From: Pagrus major
Lineage: Eukaryota > Chordata > Actinopteri > Spariformes > Sparidae
Assembly (NCBI RefSeq): GCF_040436345.1
Contig: NC_133230.1
Span: 24,624,197-24,688,196 of the forward strand
Reading direction: 5' to 3'
DNA length: 64,000 nucleotides
Part shown: piece after piece, positions 14,085 to 27,737 of the stretch
How the letters are laid out: each line of letters starts with the position of its first letter
Position numbering within the stretch: position 1 is the stretch's first letter
The notes under the pieces: model-generated
What the model saw: only the letters and a program-made list of their open reading frames with translations
What the model was told of the DNA's origin: nothing
The model's database searches: none
Translations under genes and position numbers: made by a program

Positions 14085-14300
14085 TGTGCTGTCAAGACGA
14101 TGGAGTAATTAATCAATGTCCCTTTATAAGCCTTATCTGTCGGTGTCGGAAGAAAAAAAACGCTTCACAGCCTCATAGTGTCCCTCTCGTCGGTGTCTTG
14201 GATGTCTCTGAGGCGAGTCTCTCAGTCTCTCGTGCTCTGCTCGCCGGCTCATTCAATCTACTACGCCGCCTACGTCATTATGTGCTGATGACGAGTCAAT
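14085..14300 (-). promoter_or_regulatory. Putative mfsd2a 5' UTR and promoter
   Basis: This is the region directly upstream of the mfsd2a start. It is relatively GC-rich and has no clear TATA box. It carries a cAMP-response-type half site TACGTCA at 14271-14277 and an AP-1/CRE-like TGACGAGTCA at 14289-14298. Mfsd2a is reported to be induced by fasting and beta-adrenergic signalling, which fits CRE-type sites, but the link here is inference. Confidence 0.4.
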
Positions 14301-15535
14301 CGCCTGTTCAGCTGCGGATGCTTCACGAGCCGGAGGAAACCGTGGTTATATTGACGATTAAACTCGACAAAGCGGCGAACAGGAGATCGAATATCACGTT
14401 TTGGGGCGAACATTGTGTCATGTGTCGATGAGAATGAACTCAATTTGCGGGGGAAAAAAAGTCGATTAAAGGTCACTTTCACTTTGCCATAGGTAACTAA
14501 TGTAATTGTATTGTATTATAAATTATATGTCAGTTCATCATGAAAAAAAAATCATTACTCAGAGTACATCTAGTACATCCTTACTCCGCCTTTCTCTTGG
14601 CTAATTCAACAAAATGTAATAGGATGTAGGCTAGAATACAAATAAACTGGAAAAAAAGTGACCTTACAATTGGTCTTTAAACGCACCAGCCACCAAAAAA
14701 GCAATGCCAGCTGTCAAACTTGTTCTGTTCTTTCTGATAGCTTGGCATGATTGTGTTTTTTCACGTGATATATACAATATAAATAATATATTGTTGTACA
14801 AGTGCAAGAATTATGCAGTGTAAACAATTACAAGTAGTATCAAAAAAATTGTGATTCACAGTGATGTCATCCCACTGACTCACAGAATTGATTCCCTGCA
14901 TACACATTTTTTATGCAGCTGAGCAAAAATATAATCTCTCTGACACACCAAGATACACTGAGATACACTGAGATGACTCCATCTTGCTCTTAGTATGTGA
15001 TATGATATGTGATATTCAACTAATGGCAAGAACTGAAGAAAACCATGTCTATTTTTCTATGACCTTAGTCTATCTAAGGATATTATTTATTTCATAAGCT
15101 TTATTGGGCATGTTTTATCATCAGTATATAACTTCTAACCTTTAAATGGCGTTAATGCTGTCTTTAACCTATCTGCTTCAGTTAATCAGTGTCACTATAT
15201 TTAGAGCCAGAGTGGGTGTCTGTAACTTCAGGCTTGTCACCCTTTCCCATAACACATGCACAATATCATAAACCATGATAATTAAATATTTAATATGAAT
15301 CTATCATACATGAGCCAAGGGAATAGCATTTGTCAAAATACTGGAAATGAGCATAGAAGAGAGATTGTACAACCTGTGGTCAACAACAGCTACAAAATCA
15401 GTTTTAAAATCCATTGTTTAAGATAAGATACGAAACGATACGATATGATACAATACGATAAGGAAATTCAGTTGATGAAGTTTAAGAGTCTGAAGCAGAG
15501 GGGAAAAAAGTGATTGGAAAATGAAATAGCAAAAA
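14301..15535. other. Intergenic, no gene recognised
   Basis: Ordinary AT-rich intergenic sequence. A short degenerate run of GATAC-type pentamers lies near 15421-15462. No exon or RNA gene is recognised. Confidence 0.5.
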
Positions 15536-15910
15536 ATAAGATAAAATTACATCTAAACCAAATAGTATATACTATATATCCCTTTCACATACACAGACAT
15601 GATTGATAATTGTACCCACAATCTTAATGCACTCATGGTGTGTAGTATTATGTTAAATAGTATTATGTTAAATGTATATAAATATAATTGCAATGAGACT
15701 TTAATTGCACAGGATAGAAGCGGGAATTGTAGGATCATTTCACTGTATACACAGTAATGATATACATACATAAAATATATAAATATATAAAGAATACATA
15801 ATATATGTATAAAATACACAATAATATATATACTGTATATAAACAATAGTCACACAGCAACATTTTGAAGAATGTGTCACAATGTGTATATAATGTAATA
15901 TGTACATATA
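15536..15910. repeat. AT-rich low-complexity tract
   Basis: Dense TATA, ATAC and ATAT alternation leads up to the left end of the Tc1 element. The short open frames here (Ile/Tyr-rich) are products of base composition and not genes. Confidence 0.6.
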
Positions 15911-17048
15911 CAGTACCTGTCAAAAGTTTGGACACACCTTATCATTCAATGGTTTTTATTTATTTTCATTATTTTCTACATTGTAGGTTAATATTGAAGA
16001 CATTAGAACTATGAAGGAACACATATGGAATTATGTATAAACAAAAAAGTGTTAAACAAACCAGAATATGATTTATATTTGCACCAGCAAAGCACCCCCT
16101 CCATACTTCACGGTGGAAACCACACAGGTGGAAACCATCCGCTGACCTTTTCTGCGTCCCACAAAGACATGGTAGGTGGAACCAAAAATCTCAAATTTGG
16201 ACTCAGCAGACCTAAATACAGATTTCCACTGTTCTAATGTCCATTCCTTGTGTTTCTTGGCCCAAGCAATTCTCTTTTTCTTGTTGTTCTTCCTCAGTGG
16301 TGTCTTCTTTGCAGCGATTCGACCATGGAGGTCTGATGCACGCAGTCTCCTCTGAGTCTGCTACTTGAACTCTGTGAAGCATTTCTGTGGGATCTAATCT
16401 GAGGTGCTGTTAATTTGCAGTTTCTGAGGCTGGTAACTCTAATGAATTTTTCCTCTGCAGCAGAGGTAATTCTTGGTCTTCCCTTCCTGGGGCGGTTCTC
16501 ATGAGAGCCAGTTTTAGAGTTTGATGGTTTTCGCAACTGCACTTGAGGATACATTCAGTGTATCAAAGTTGAAATGTTCATGATTGACTGACCTTCATGT
16601 CTTAAAGTAATGATGGACTGTCGTTTCTCTCTACTAAGCTGAGTGGTTCTTGCCATACTATGGATTAGAACAGTAGTCGAATAGGGTTATTCACTGAATT
16701 GAACTCTGTACCAACCCTACCTCTACACAACACAACTGATGGTCTCCACAAATTAACATTTGACAAGGCACACCTGTTAATTGAAAACCATTCCAGGTGA
16801 CTACCTCATGAATCTGATTGAGAGAATGCTAGAAGTGTGCAAAGCCCTCATCAAAGCAAAAGGTGGCTACTTTGAAGAATATAAAATATAAATCATATTC
16901 TGGTTTGTTTAACACTTTTTTGTTTACTGCATAATTAAATATGTGTTCTTTCATAGTTCTGATGTCTTCAATATTAACCTACAATGTAGAAAATAATAAA
17001 AAATAAAGAAAAACCATTGAATGAGACAGTGTGTCCAAACTGGTACTG
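15911..17048 (-). mobile_element. Tc1/mariner transposon, internally deleted
   Basis: The left end CAGTACCTGTCAAAAGTTTG is preceded by TA. The right end is the complement, CAGTACCAGTTTGGACACAC. Long inverted repeats of about 170 bases (roughly 15911-16085 and 16870-17048) both contain CTACATTGTAGGTTAATATT on their inward-reading strand. Such long ends are typical of fish Tc1 elements. Length is about 1.14 kb against about 1.6 kb for full elements, because the C-terminal part of the transposase is missing. The copy is immobile. The base pair next to the right end is CA rather than TA, so one target-site TA has decayed. Confidence 0.9.
16080..16656 (-). pseudogene. Tc1 transposase remnant
   Basis: Reading leftwards from the ATG at 16656-16654 gives MARTTQLSREKRQSI, the usual Tc1 transposase start, then an early stop, then an open stretch with the GRPRITSAAEEKFI and LTAPQI segments of the paired helix-turn-helix region. 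Further on, EWTLEQWKSVFRSAESKFEI and VFVGRR from the catalytic core can be read in another frame. The sequence runs straight into the inverted repeat soon after a WRGCF-like segment, so the last catalytic acidic residue is absent. It is a dead gene. Confidence 0.8.
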
Positions 17049-20000
17049 CATATTATTAATATGATATGCATAATTATAATTTGTATATAACATAACACAC
17101 TATAGTATGTATAAAAGGTGTAAATATGAATAAATGATGCAACCTGGGTGAGAACTTACTTTAAGGTCACTCTTCTTCTTTGATTTCATGATTTCCCTTC
17201 TGGTGCCGTTATCCAGCAGTGAAAAAGGTCTGTTCACTTTGAGAGCAATGTTGCAGTGTCCTACGTGTGAAAGGGGACTATAAACTATAAAGACTGGACC
17301 ATATGGTGGCAAACTCCTCTCCTGCTAATATGATTTCAGTGAATCCTATTTTTGAACCATGTGTCACTGGGAAAGTTTATTTTCACTTTCACTTCTGTGA
17401 TGCTCAGAAAGCTCACAGACTTATGCAACAACATTCTTAAGTAAAGCAGTGTTTCTCCTTTCCAATACAAGACTGGAAGCTTGTTGTGAGCATTTCTCAT
17501 TACCCTCGGTGACTCAGACTATTTGCTTTTTTATTTGTTTATGGCCTCCTTTCTTAATAGAGATTGTTTGTTCCTCTAGTTTACATATCTAAATATATCA
17601 AACAAGAGAGAGAGTAAACAAGAAGCGGCTGAAAGAAAACGTGCCCTTCCGCCTTGCCTCACCTTTTTTTTTTATCTGATGTCTCTTTTTGACCTCTGTC
17701 ATTCAACAGCACTGCTGATCAGAAATTAAAAATACTTTGCCACCTCTTGGCTGAGGCGCTGCACTGCTTCTCCAGAGAACACACGTTTCACTAACCAGAC
17801 ACATGTTGCCACGTCCCCCTGTTTCCACTCAACCTTGTAAAACTTGAGTGCAGGAGGAAAGCTTTGAGGACACATGTCTGATGAAACAGAGATTGGATCT
17901 GACTAATTCAAAATGTCCTCTGTAAAAAACATGTCTGAAGGGGAATCCAGAAGAAGTGTGAGTCATGCTCATGAGAATAATAATAAAAACATCTTCTTCT
18001 ACAGACACAAAAAAAATAAAAGTCTTCTTCTCCACTACAGTGAGTAGCTGTGTTGGAAGACATTTCAGGTTTATTAATATCACTCTCTGGTTTTCCCCAT
18101 ATTGTATATTGACCCAGCTGTAGTGAAACCAGATGGTTGGCTTTATGGGGGTAAGAGGAACTTAGCTGGTCTTATGACATACAGTAACCTGAAACATCTT
18201 AATCCTGCTCACTTGTTTTACAGCCAACCTTTTCACTTGACAAACTATGAGTGCTGAAGGTAGCTTTCGTTTCCAAGAAAATGTAGTGTGGTTACGATTT
18301 TACATGAGAACTTATCCTTACAATTGATTGATTTTTGACTTTTGTAACCTCTGATGTAAGGGACATGAAGTGTATAATGTGCTCCTTGTTTTCACACATA
18401 CAGGATCACACCCTATTGTTTACAGCAGATATTGTGTAAGTTCAGCATGACTGTTAAAGTCATTTGTTTCATGTAAGCATAGAGGAAGCCTTACATACTC
18501 ATCTGAATCAGCTAGCTACAGCAAAGCAAATGTCCAGTACAGATAACCAACTACACCATGTTATGTAAATCAGCAACATTCTCCTCTGTATCTAATCTCT
18601 GTGAAAACTGTGTTCTTGGCTCAGAATGAATTCTCATGGGATCATCAGACACCCTAATCCCCAGGGCCACAAACTGTTCTCCCTGTTGCTATTTTATCCT
18701 TTATTCCTACATTTTAACTTGTGGAGCCAGAGAAGTATTTCATTGCAAATAACAGTTTCATTTTAACTGTTGTGCATAGGACACATAAAGAACCTGGAAC
18801 GTTTTACAATCACATCGCACACAAAACACAAAAAACCTTTAAATGTTGAATTGGATATCTTTAAGAAACCAACACAGAAAATACCAGGTTTTGTTCAAAT
18901 TACCACTTTATTTATTTTCCTCTTTCTCTAAGGATACTTGGATTGTGTCAAATGGAAAACATCAAATGGAAAAATCACAACAACACTGCATTTTTTTCCT
19001 GCAATATTTTCAAGTTTAATAATATTCACAGAAAATGTTTAAAAAAGGATAGCTTATGAATTAATATTTGAATATAATCACGGATACGTAGTGTTTGTTT
19101 TTTTCACTTAAAACTTAATTAGAAAGAGTTTTACAACATTTACACAAAGTAAACAAAATGGCAAATACACAAGCTCAAGTGCAAACATGCAAATTTACAG
19201 TGCAGTATAATGCATATACCAGTACTACAATGTACAAATACTGAAGTAGAAATTAAGTTTCGTCAGTGTCCCTAAGCATGAGCAGCACAATGTGCAAAAT
19301 GTATCCAAAGTCAAAGTACTCAACATGCAACATGTCAACAGAAATATAATATATTGTATATATATTATATTGTTGAGTTATTATCCCTACTACATTAACA
19401 TGAACTCAATGTTCTTGTACAGCTGATTTGTTGGAATGAATTTCAGCCACTTATATACTCATGGGAAGTTTAATTTGCAATTGTATGACTCAGCCAGGAT
19501 GAGGTTTATATTTTAAGAGGTTGGGGATGTACTTTCTCACCTGCGAGCAGTTTTACATCTCTCGTCTTTTTGCTTAAGCACACTTGTGTTGAGTTCAGAG
19601 CCTGTTCATCCAAACAGAAAGAACAAGGAGGAGGATCCTGCTGCGAGCTCATGCAAACACTGAGGACTTTGAGCCCTACTGAGGTGCAGGTCATGTTTTA
19701 TAGTATCATCATCATGCGCATTTCCATCATCATATTCTTATGTAAATTCTTTATTTTCAGCGGACCATCTGAAGTGGAATTAAAACTATAACGTTAACTT
19801 CTAAAAGGTAGTGTAGAAAAAGCGGAAATATTCAAGTAAAGTAGCACAAAATTGTACTTTAGTATACCTACAGCTCTGGAGGGTGAAGAAAATGTGAACT
19901 GTAATCTTTTAGTAACCTTTCAAGTCAAAACTTTCACCATGGCGCCATCTACTGGACATAAATGTGACACCACAAATTACTAGCTTGAAGGCGTAAAAAA

Positions 20001-20560
20001 GTTGTATATGGTAAAAGTTGGGAGTAGTCAAACCACAGTGATGTTCCCTTCTAATGTTGTTCCTTATGTGTGCTCTTGTGTGTGCTCTTTAATAGGCTTA
20101 GAGAGAGATAGAGATACAATTATGCAGTATTATATAAAAGAAGAAAAGTCTAATACCAGAATTTATTTCTCTTAATTTTTTAAAAATCATGTTAATCATC
20201 TTGTGACCAGCTCTGGCAGGTTTGATTTACTTTATTTCACCAGAATTATACTGTAATTCATTTGTACCGATCGTCTGTATCAGTGCAGCTTCCCTGTGAA
20301 TCCTGGGTACATATAAAACAATAAAACAATTCAAACACATAGTAGTAACAGTCTGCACGCTCTCAATCAACCTAATTTGTTCCCTTGTCGACCTGTCAAA
20401 CTGATCTCACTGTCATCATTACTGGTCCTCTCAGATAATGGAGGGATACATAAATCTCAAATTCTGTGAACTATTTTGTCAAAACTGGTGTTTTGCAGAA
20501 GTCTGTAAATCTTTGTGCCATCTTTAAGAATCTGGTCTGTCATTGATCAAACCCTGTTAC
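17049..20560. other. Intergenic, no gene recognised
   Basis: AT-rich sequence with scattered short open frames and no recognisable protein or RNA. A small fragment near 19805-19862 (CAAGTAAAGTAGCACAAAATTG) may belong to the AAGTACATTTACTC repeat group. Confidence 0.5.
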
Positions 20561-20579
20561 ACTGGTGTTGGAAGTCCAG

Positions 20580-20745
20580 CCTGAAAGTACATTTACGTGC
20601 AAAATTTAGTGTTATTTTATGATACTTGTAAATTGAGTATTTATTCAAGCGCAGCCATTTCATTCTACTTTAAACCTTAATTTCAGAGGGAAATGGTGTA
20701 CTCCACGACTAGTGTTTTATAGTTACTAGTTACTTTTACTTACTT
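20580..20745. repeat. Dispersed AAGTACATTTACTCAA repeat fragment
   Basis: It carries TGAAAGTACATTTACGTG, a CATTTCATTCTACTTTAAAC block, the typical TTCAGAGGGAAATGGTGTAC and TTATAGTTACTAGTTAC, in the order expected for this repeat. Confidence 0.55.
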
Positions 20746-21330
20746 CTTATTAAGTTTTCATTTCATTTCAAGAAACTCACGACTATCTTATGAAATATGA
20801 TGCAATTTTGGAGATTTGGGGCTATTTTTATTATTAGATTTTCTTCTATAATATGTCTTCTATCAGACCAGTGGAAAGAAAGCCCTATTTAACTACTTTT
20901 TTTTTAGAAGGGCCAAGGGGCCAGACTATTACATTCCCTATGTCTCACCTGCAAAGCTTGGAATTCAAATGTATTAAACAATACACTTTCTTTTCTTTCT
21001 TTCTTTAACTTTTCCCCCCTCCGCTTTCTTAGTTTTCACAATAGAATAAAAATATAAATGATATATATCCAGAATTACAGGCCAAAAAACAATGCACATT
21101 TTTAGTCGTATGTGTAGGTTGTCAGATTGATTCTCATAAATTCTCTCTGCTTAGACAGCCAGAGTTAAAACTTTAAGTATTTCATTATAGTACTGTGTAT
21201 AGTACTGTAAGTATAAGTATAATAGTGAGTATTTTTGTTCCACAATAGGTCTGTGTTAAGGTTTTAATACTAAAACCTAAATACCATGTTTTGTTTAATT
21301 AAAATGTATAGAATTTTACAGTCCATTTCT

Positions 21331-21598
21331 TTAATGTACTATGTAGTTTTGGGAAAGAAATTCAAACTCAGACACGCAATATTTACAATACTAATAAGGT
21401 AATTATACAAACTCGGAAATATTTATTTATTTATTTCCATAACTGAAAAACAGGCTGTCCTCAGAGGAAAATAAAGACCCAGAACATGGATTGAGGACAG
21501 TTTGTTCATTCAGTTCATTCAGTCATGAAAATCAACCAATGAAAATGTTTCCCCTCTGATTTAAATTTCCTCCCCAAAACTGCATGGTGCACCTTTAA
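21331..21598. mobile_element. MITE, TTAAAGGTGC family, inverted copy
   Basis: It begins TTAATGTACTATGTAGTTTT and ends AACTGCATGGTGCACC followed by TTTAA. The interior has the family's TCAGAGGAAAATAAAGACCC and CATTCAGTCATGAAAATCA in the orientation opposite to the copy at 17-372. Confidence 0.7.
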
Positions 21599-24500
21599 AG
21601 GCCGTTCTCAAAATTAGTATTTTTTTCTCATAGTATTCTCAGAAATCTCCACTTCAGTAGAGCTCACATGCACCTCACTTTGCTTTTTTAGTTATTCCTA
21701 TCTACATACTGAAGGTTTTTACAGAAGGGTTTGTTCGTGTATCATTCATAGCAAACAAAGAAACAAAAATGTTGCACCTGGCTTTACCCAGTGTTCTGAG
21801 GCCGTTCTGTAAATCCATGCGAATGACCATATTTTCAACTAGATGCTTCATTTGCATGTTTAAACTCATTTCAGAAAACTTGTAATAAAAAATTAGTCTT
21901 AACATAAGCAATAAACTGAGGAAGTTTCAGGGTTGATACCTATTAGTTAAACATTTGACCTGATATTCAGCTGTACTGTCAGTTATTTACACGCTGCAAA
22001 CAGCAGGTGGCAGCCTGACTCAGTGTGTGCTGCAGTGAGGCAGTGGTTGCAGCCAGAAACCACTCCAGGGATGTGGCTCTTTAACTTTTGCAAGCATGTT
22101 AGTACTTCACATAAAATACTCACTTCTTTTATTAAGAATGTCCCTAAAATGTCATTCTCAGTTTGCCTTGAGCTGCATTACAGTCATGTGATTTAAACCT
22201 CACCATTATCAGCAAACTTTAAGTCAAACTTTACAGCACGAGTCTATCCTTAATTATGATCTCAGACTTGTGGTTTCCTTTTGAATATTTGCAGCAATAA
22301 TTTATCATTTAAAGGTAAAGTCAGGTCAGGAAGTCAGACTGTGATCATATCTCATAATATTTTCTGTAACGCAGCTCTTTGCTAAGGAGGAAATGAAATA
22401 ACTGACTGACAAATGAAGTGATAACATCAAGAGTTAAAGCTTGATGTGATGCATACATTGGCAGAATGAGATCTCTGCTATGTGGAAGCTGTTACCAGGT
22501 AAGGTTGGGGCGCCCTGCTGATCACACTCTCATGGTATTTTGAGGGTGTCTGTTTGAATATGGTGATTTCCATCCCAGGGGGGCAATAACACTTGCGTGA
22601 ATTATTTATGTTCTCATCTGCATGGCTTTTCTCTGGGCTCCGGGTCACTGGTCCCACTTTTAAACCTGCTACAGTGTTGTTTTAAGATGGGTGTGGGAGG
22701 TCAGAGGTGAGGGTGAGGGTCGTGGGGAAATGGACGATGCCCCCTTGTAGAATCACACGGGGTCAATTCCACAGACAGTCCCTGAAAACCTCTGAATTCC
22801 TGCACTGCATTGTGTCCAATATTCTTCAGGCGGCTGAGTGGGTGTTGCAGACTACATGAGGACTCTGCTGAGGTGGATCCCGACCCCCCGCACCCCCTTT
22901 TTACCATCCTCACACATATGCTACTATAACAATAAAGGACAATGGCGGGTACTTGAAGTTAAGCTGGGAGATGACTTGGGGAGCAGGCTATTGTTGGTGT
23001 TAAGCATTGTTACCCCAACAATGTCCCTGCGGAGGAAAAGATCCCCAAGTTTTAATGATGGAATAGAAGATTGGAGGAGGAGGAGGAGGAGGAGGAGGAG
23101 GAGGAGGAGGAGGAGGAGGAGGAAGAGGAGGAGGAGAGTAGCTCATTTAAATTTTATGGGACTTAAGTTTTTCTCTACTTCTTTGGCAGGGATGAAATAT
23201 TCCCAACATAGCAGATTGAGGGTTGGTTGGTCCTCTGTGTAATTACAGGATGTGAAGCTGCAGGATCTACAGGCTATGATCATTGCTCTGCGGACAGAAT
23301 AACTTGGCTAAAATATCTCTCTTTTTGATAACGGTCAACTTATTTTACATCATCCGTCTAAGATGGATAGCACAACATTTTGCCTACATCATTGTTTTTC
23401 ACTTATTTAACCAATACATAAACAGACTTATAACCATCTGTGGATGTGACCGGGAGTGTTCCTACAGCAGATTTTCAAAGTAAAATGTAGGTTTATCTGG
23501 CCAGAGTTGAGACAAAATCACTGTTATGCAAGTCACAAGTTGCGTCTCAAGTTCTGGCTATGTGTCAGGTCCCAAGTCAAGACCGGTACACGACCTAACT
23601 TTAACCAAAGTAAATCATATAGATTCAATTCTGTGACTGTTTCACAAATTGACTAAATCTACTCTAAACCTAACCACAGACTGCATGCAAACTCTCAATT
23701 CTGGTGGGACTGTCCTGGACTTTGTACAACTGCCATCCACCCAAATCACCTCATGGTGTTCATAAATGTAATGTTTCATTAAGTCAAAAGAATGTGGTGC
23801 AGACAAGATAGTCGGTCATTGTTAAATTTGTGTCTGTGTACATGATTCCTGTTATATATATTTTGAAAATTTGTGTTTCAATTGAGATTGGGAACAATGA
23901 TTGCAATTTCAAGGCAACTGGGCAGACTCAATCCACTGAGAGAGATCTCAGAAACAGAAACTCCATGGACTTCGTGGTGAGATTGTTGAGATTGGTTTGT
24001 CAGCTTCTGCTCAAGAATAAACTTTAAATCTCAACTATTAAACTGGCAATAGACATGTTTTTCTGCTTCAACGTATCATTGTGGAGTTAATGTTGATTGC
24101 CCAATGTAATGAATATAGAATAATAAAACCACTGGCGAGTACATCGGTTCCTTTTGTCTGCCATCGGGCATGTGGTCAAAAGGAATGATAACTGCTGATC
24201 CATTTCCATTATAGACTAAATGATTGAATAAACTCATGTTTTGTCCTGTATTGTTGTTATTTGCGACTCTGAGGAAAACGTAAATGATCAAGTTGTCTTT
24301 GCAACAGCAGCGCCAAAGTTGTCTGTTGAGCCAGAATGGACAAGAAGTCCAGAACCGTGAAATTTGAACCGTGAGAACATCATGGTAACAGGGAATACTG
24401 ATAAGGAAGATGTGGAAGTGTGATATGAACTGTTTTGCAAAATTTGGTTTTCAAGGCCTGAACGCTTTTTTGTAACACATTTTTTTGTAAATGTTCTTTG

Positions 24501-26439
24501 TCTTGAGCCGGATGTCAAGTCATCCAAAGTCAAAAGGCCAAAGTCCAAATGAATCTTGTGTCAGTAGAGTCTTTAAATGTAATCAAATCGTGTCTTAATC
24601 CACCAGATTCGTGACTCAGCTCTCTCGTCTGTGTCTAGTTCGATATTGACTGATTCTGCCTTCAGTACACTTGAAGAGGCCCCCCAATCAGAGGAGTGTG
24701 TTTGACCTCAGGCCTGTTGCTCATAACAGATGTCCATCACTAATCAGTGTCATTAGCTTGGCCTGAATAGGCCCAGAGTCACTGGAGGTTTTTGTCTCCA
24801 TCACTGAGATGCTTAATTAAGGAGAAGACGCGCACGCTACAGACCAAACTGATCAATATGTCCGTCAGGAGGAGGTCCAGGCCTTGGGTGGCGTATATGA
24901 TTTTGACCTGGCGTTGTCTGGTCATGAGACGTTGGCGAACTCTGACCTTTTGCTGGCCCGTGAGCATAAAGCATTTGTTCATGCCACGCAACATATAGAC
25001 AAATCGTGTGTCTACTTAATCATGGCCTTGTTCAATATGGTGATATCATGGTTAGTGTTAAAATGATGAAATGTTGCAGGTCATTGGGTTTAACAAGAGT
25101 GGTCTTTTTCCTCTCTGGCAGAGCTGTAAACAAGAATTTAAGACCAAATATAGAAGTGTTTGTTTAAGACATTAACTTATCTCACTGTAAAATAGATTAC
25201 TCACTTCACCAGCAGCTGCAGACGCTTCAGCGGCTGAATCTACACTGTTTGTGTAGTCGTTGTGCTCTTTTGTGTTAGAATGGAGGTCATTCAGGGACGC
25301 ACTCCACCCTTCACTGTGGAGATGTTGTGTAGCCTGGAACAGAATGCACCTTTTAGCTGCAAGAAGCTGAACATGGAAATGAAGGCCTATCTGCGTTGAA
25401 TCCCTGTCTTTTGTAATACAAATGAGATGACTTGCGACTGCATATCCACAACTTAATGAAAGTGCTCTACAGCTGCTTTATCTTCCTTTCCAAAGAATGA
25501 TGTTCCCGCAGCTGGTTATCAGTAATAATTGACAAGTTAAAAAAATATCTGGATCAAGATAAACTTGTTCAAGCTGTTTTTAACAGCTGTTGTTGTTGTA
25601 AAAAGGGGGGTTATGAGGTCTGCTGATTTGAACAGGATAAAGGAAAAGAGGATCTTAAAACTAATGTTTGGTGTCATGGTTGAGAAGCGTCTTCAGGATC
25701 AGGATCACAGACTCGCCTCTCAATGCAGAGGCTGCAATGGAGACATCAGACTGGACGTGACCACTGTGTCACAGCCTGAGGCTACAACCGCTTTGTGGAC
25801 TTGCGTCTCCAATGCATCAAACTGCAGTAGTTAATTATAAGATCGAGCATGATTGTGTGTATCCGAGTATCCAGGCTTGTGGAGGAACGGAATACATGTA
25901 ACAGATTAGGTAATTAGGATACAATATATGTAACTATATTCCATCAAAGTTACAGAAAAAAAAATGTCATTACACTACAGATACATTTAGTTAAAAAGGG
26001 GGATTACTAACAGGATTACAATTTTAAAATATAGAATGAGTTTCTAGTCTCTAACCATGCACATGTGCACACATGGCAACACTTCACAAGGTTCACACTT
26101 ACACACTCTCTAGTTAAACCTTACAGAACACACTTTTGTGTAGGGTGTGAGTTACATCTTTTAACATAAATTTCGGATCCTGATACTTCCAGAGGCTTAG
26201 ATTACACAGGACGAGTTCTGTGGGGCCATTTTATGTTTATCTCCAGTTGTTTTTTTTAACAACATTTTTTTTTACATTTTAAAGCAAGTCCCCATCTACA
26301 TCAGCTGTTTCGGAGAATGCTGCAACTCTGTTTTGCTGTTAAGCTCCGCTTATCCTTTAAATAAAAAGCAGCTCTACAACAATGTAAAATTGCTGCACAC
26401 CAGCTACATGTGCTTAAAGTATGACAAGAGAAAGTACTC
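21599..26439. other. Intergenic, no gene recognised
   Basis: No coding exon is supported. The only clear structure is the GGA tract described separately. Short open frames with low-complexity products were discounted. Confidence 0.5.
23073..23137 (+). repeat. (GGA)n microsatellite
   Basis: About twenty GGA/GAG triplets with one GAA interruption. They give a false polyarginine open frame. The G-rich purine strand is of the type that can form triplex or quadruplex-like structures. Confidence 0.95.
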
Positions 26440-26775
26440 ATGATGAAACACAGCCCCATGTGTGTATTTTATCACTATATATTTTATTTATTGTAGATCA
26501 CTTTAGTTTACTCTTACACTTAACTTACCATACTTCTATTGTTGTTCTATTAGGTGCTGTTTTTTGCATTTACACCATGAACACTTCATATTTTGTATAT
26601 TTCACAAATATTTAATACTATATTGTCTTTATTCTTGTAAAAACTGGGCCTAGTGTGTGACCCTGACCTGGGGAAGCCACCGGCTGTTACTGGTTGCACT
26701 GTGAATTTTGCAACCAGTAATCAGGAGCAAGAATTTCCTTCAGGATGAATAAAGTTCTATCTTATCTTATCTTAT
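26440..26775 (+). mobile_element. LINE 3' end, probably L2-like
   Basis: The end GAATTTCCTTCAGGATGAAT followed by AAAGTTCTATCTTATCTTAT has the form of a fish L2-type 3' tail: a purine-poor segment, then TTTCC, GGATGAATAAAG, then a short tandem repeat. The 5' limit is uncertain and no coding part remains. Confidence 0.45.
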
Positions 26776-27320
26776 ATCATATTTTTAAAGCAGTTGATAA
26801 TTTTGTTATAATTTTCTTGATAAATCGATTAACGGTTTGATCTACAGTATAATTGTTTCAGCTCTGTACACAGCCTTTCATTGAGGCCTTTCATTGAGGC
26901 AATTTCAAGGCTTTGAACTGCACTGTGACTTTTATTTTCTAGTCTTGTCTCTTTAAAACCTATTCTATTTTAGCTTACTTTCCTATTTCTTAACTTGTTT
27001 TAATGTTTTGTTTCTTGATGTCTCCCTATTTGTTTTTAATGTCTTCTAATGTATTGCCTTTGTATCCTTGTGAATGATGCATACAGAACTATTTCCACCG
27101 CTGTTTGGCAGATCAGAGTACAGCTGAGTGTAACTTCTTTAGTGGTTCAATCTTTGACCAGACGTCATGTTTTGATTTTTAAAGTGATTTCTTGTAAAAT
27201 GTCAAAAATGCAACCAACCAAAGCGGCCAAAGTCAGCGTAGTAGAACAGAGGTATGTTCTCTCCTTCAGAGAGTGGTGATGGACCGTGTGAGTTATTGTG
27301 CCCATAACTGGTGTTGCAGA

Positions 27321-27737
27321 CGGGGCGGGGCTGCGCGCTTCCCCCCCGCCTCTGATGCAGATGGAGGGGCTTACCCGGATCTACCGCTGCAGATATTTCC
27401 GAGGCTCCTCCCTGCACTTTTTTTATCGCCTTATAACAGGATATCTCACTGGCGCGAAAAACGCACTGTGTGGCTTTCTGTTACACATTGTGGGGCGGAC
27501 CTTGTGCCTGTTTCTTCTGAGCCCCGGCTTTTTTTTTTTTTTAGTTGTTATTGTTGCTTTTCTGCTTAAAATAAAGCAGAAAGTATCGCCTGCGTCGAGT
27601 CACCGCATCTTTGTATCCAGGAACAACTCGGGCGGCTTTTATCCGCCTGATCTCCGTGCACCGTGGACACTTTGCTCTTTGGCTGCCGGGGGATTTTCAA
27701 TGTCCTGAATTGCGCTGTTGGATTTCACTAAGAGCCG
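27321..27737 (+). promoter_or_regulatory. mycl promoter region and non-coding first exon
   Basis: A GC box CGGGGCGGGG lies at 27321-27330 in locally GC-rich DNA. A good splice donor, GCCG/GTGAGT, lies at 27737/27738. With the acceptor CCCCCTCAG at 28222 it would join an untranslated first exon to the coding exon, the standard layout of MYC-family genes. The transcription start is not visible, so the left border marks the GC box and not a known start. Confidence 0.55.

Noticed and set aside
23042-23242. Open frame with a long polyarginine run
   Set aside because: It is the GGA microsatellite read in one frame; no domain or splice context.
27273-27708. Open frames of 98 and 136 residues in the mycl upstream region
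   Set aside because: They fall in the probable promoter and non-coding first exon; low-complexity Phe/Val runs, no known protein.
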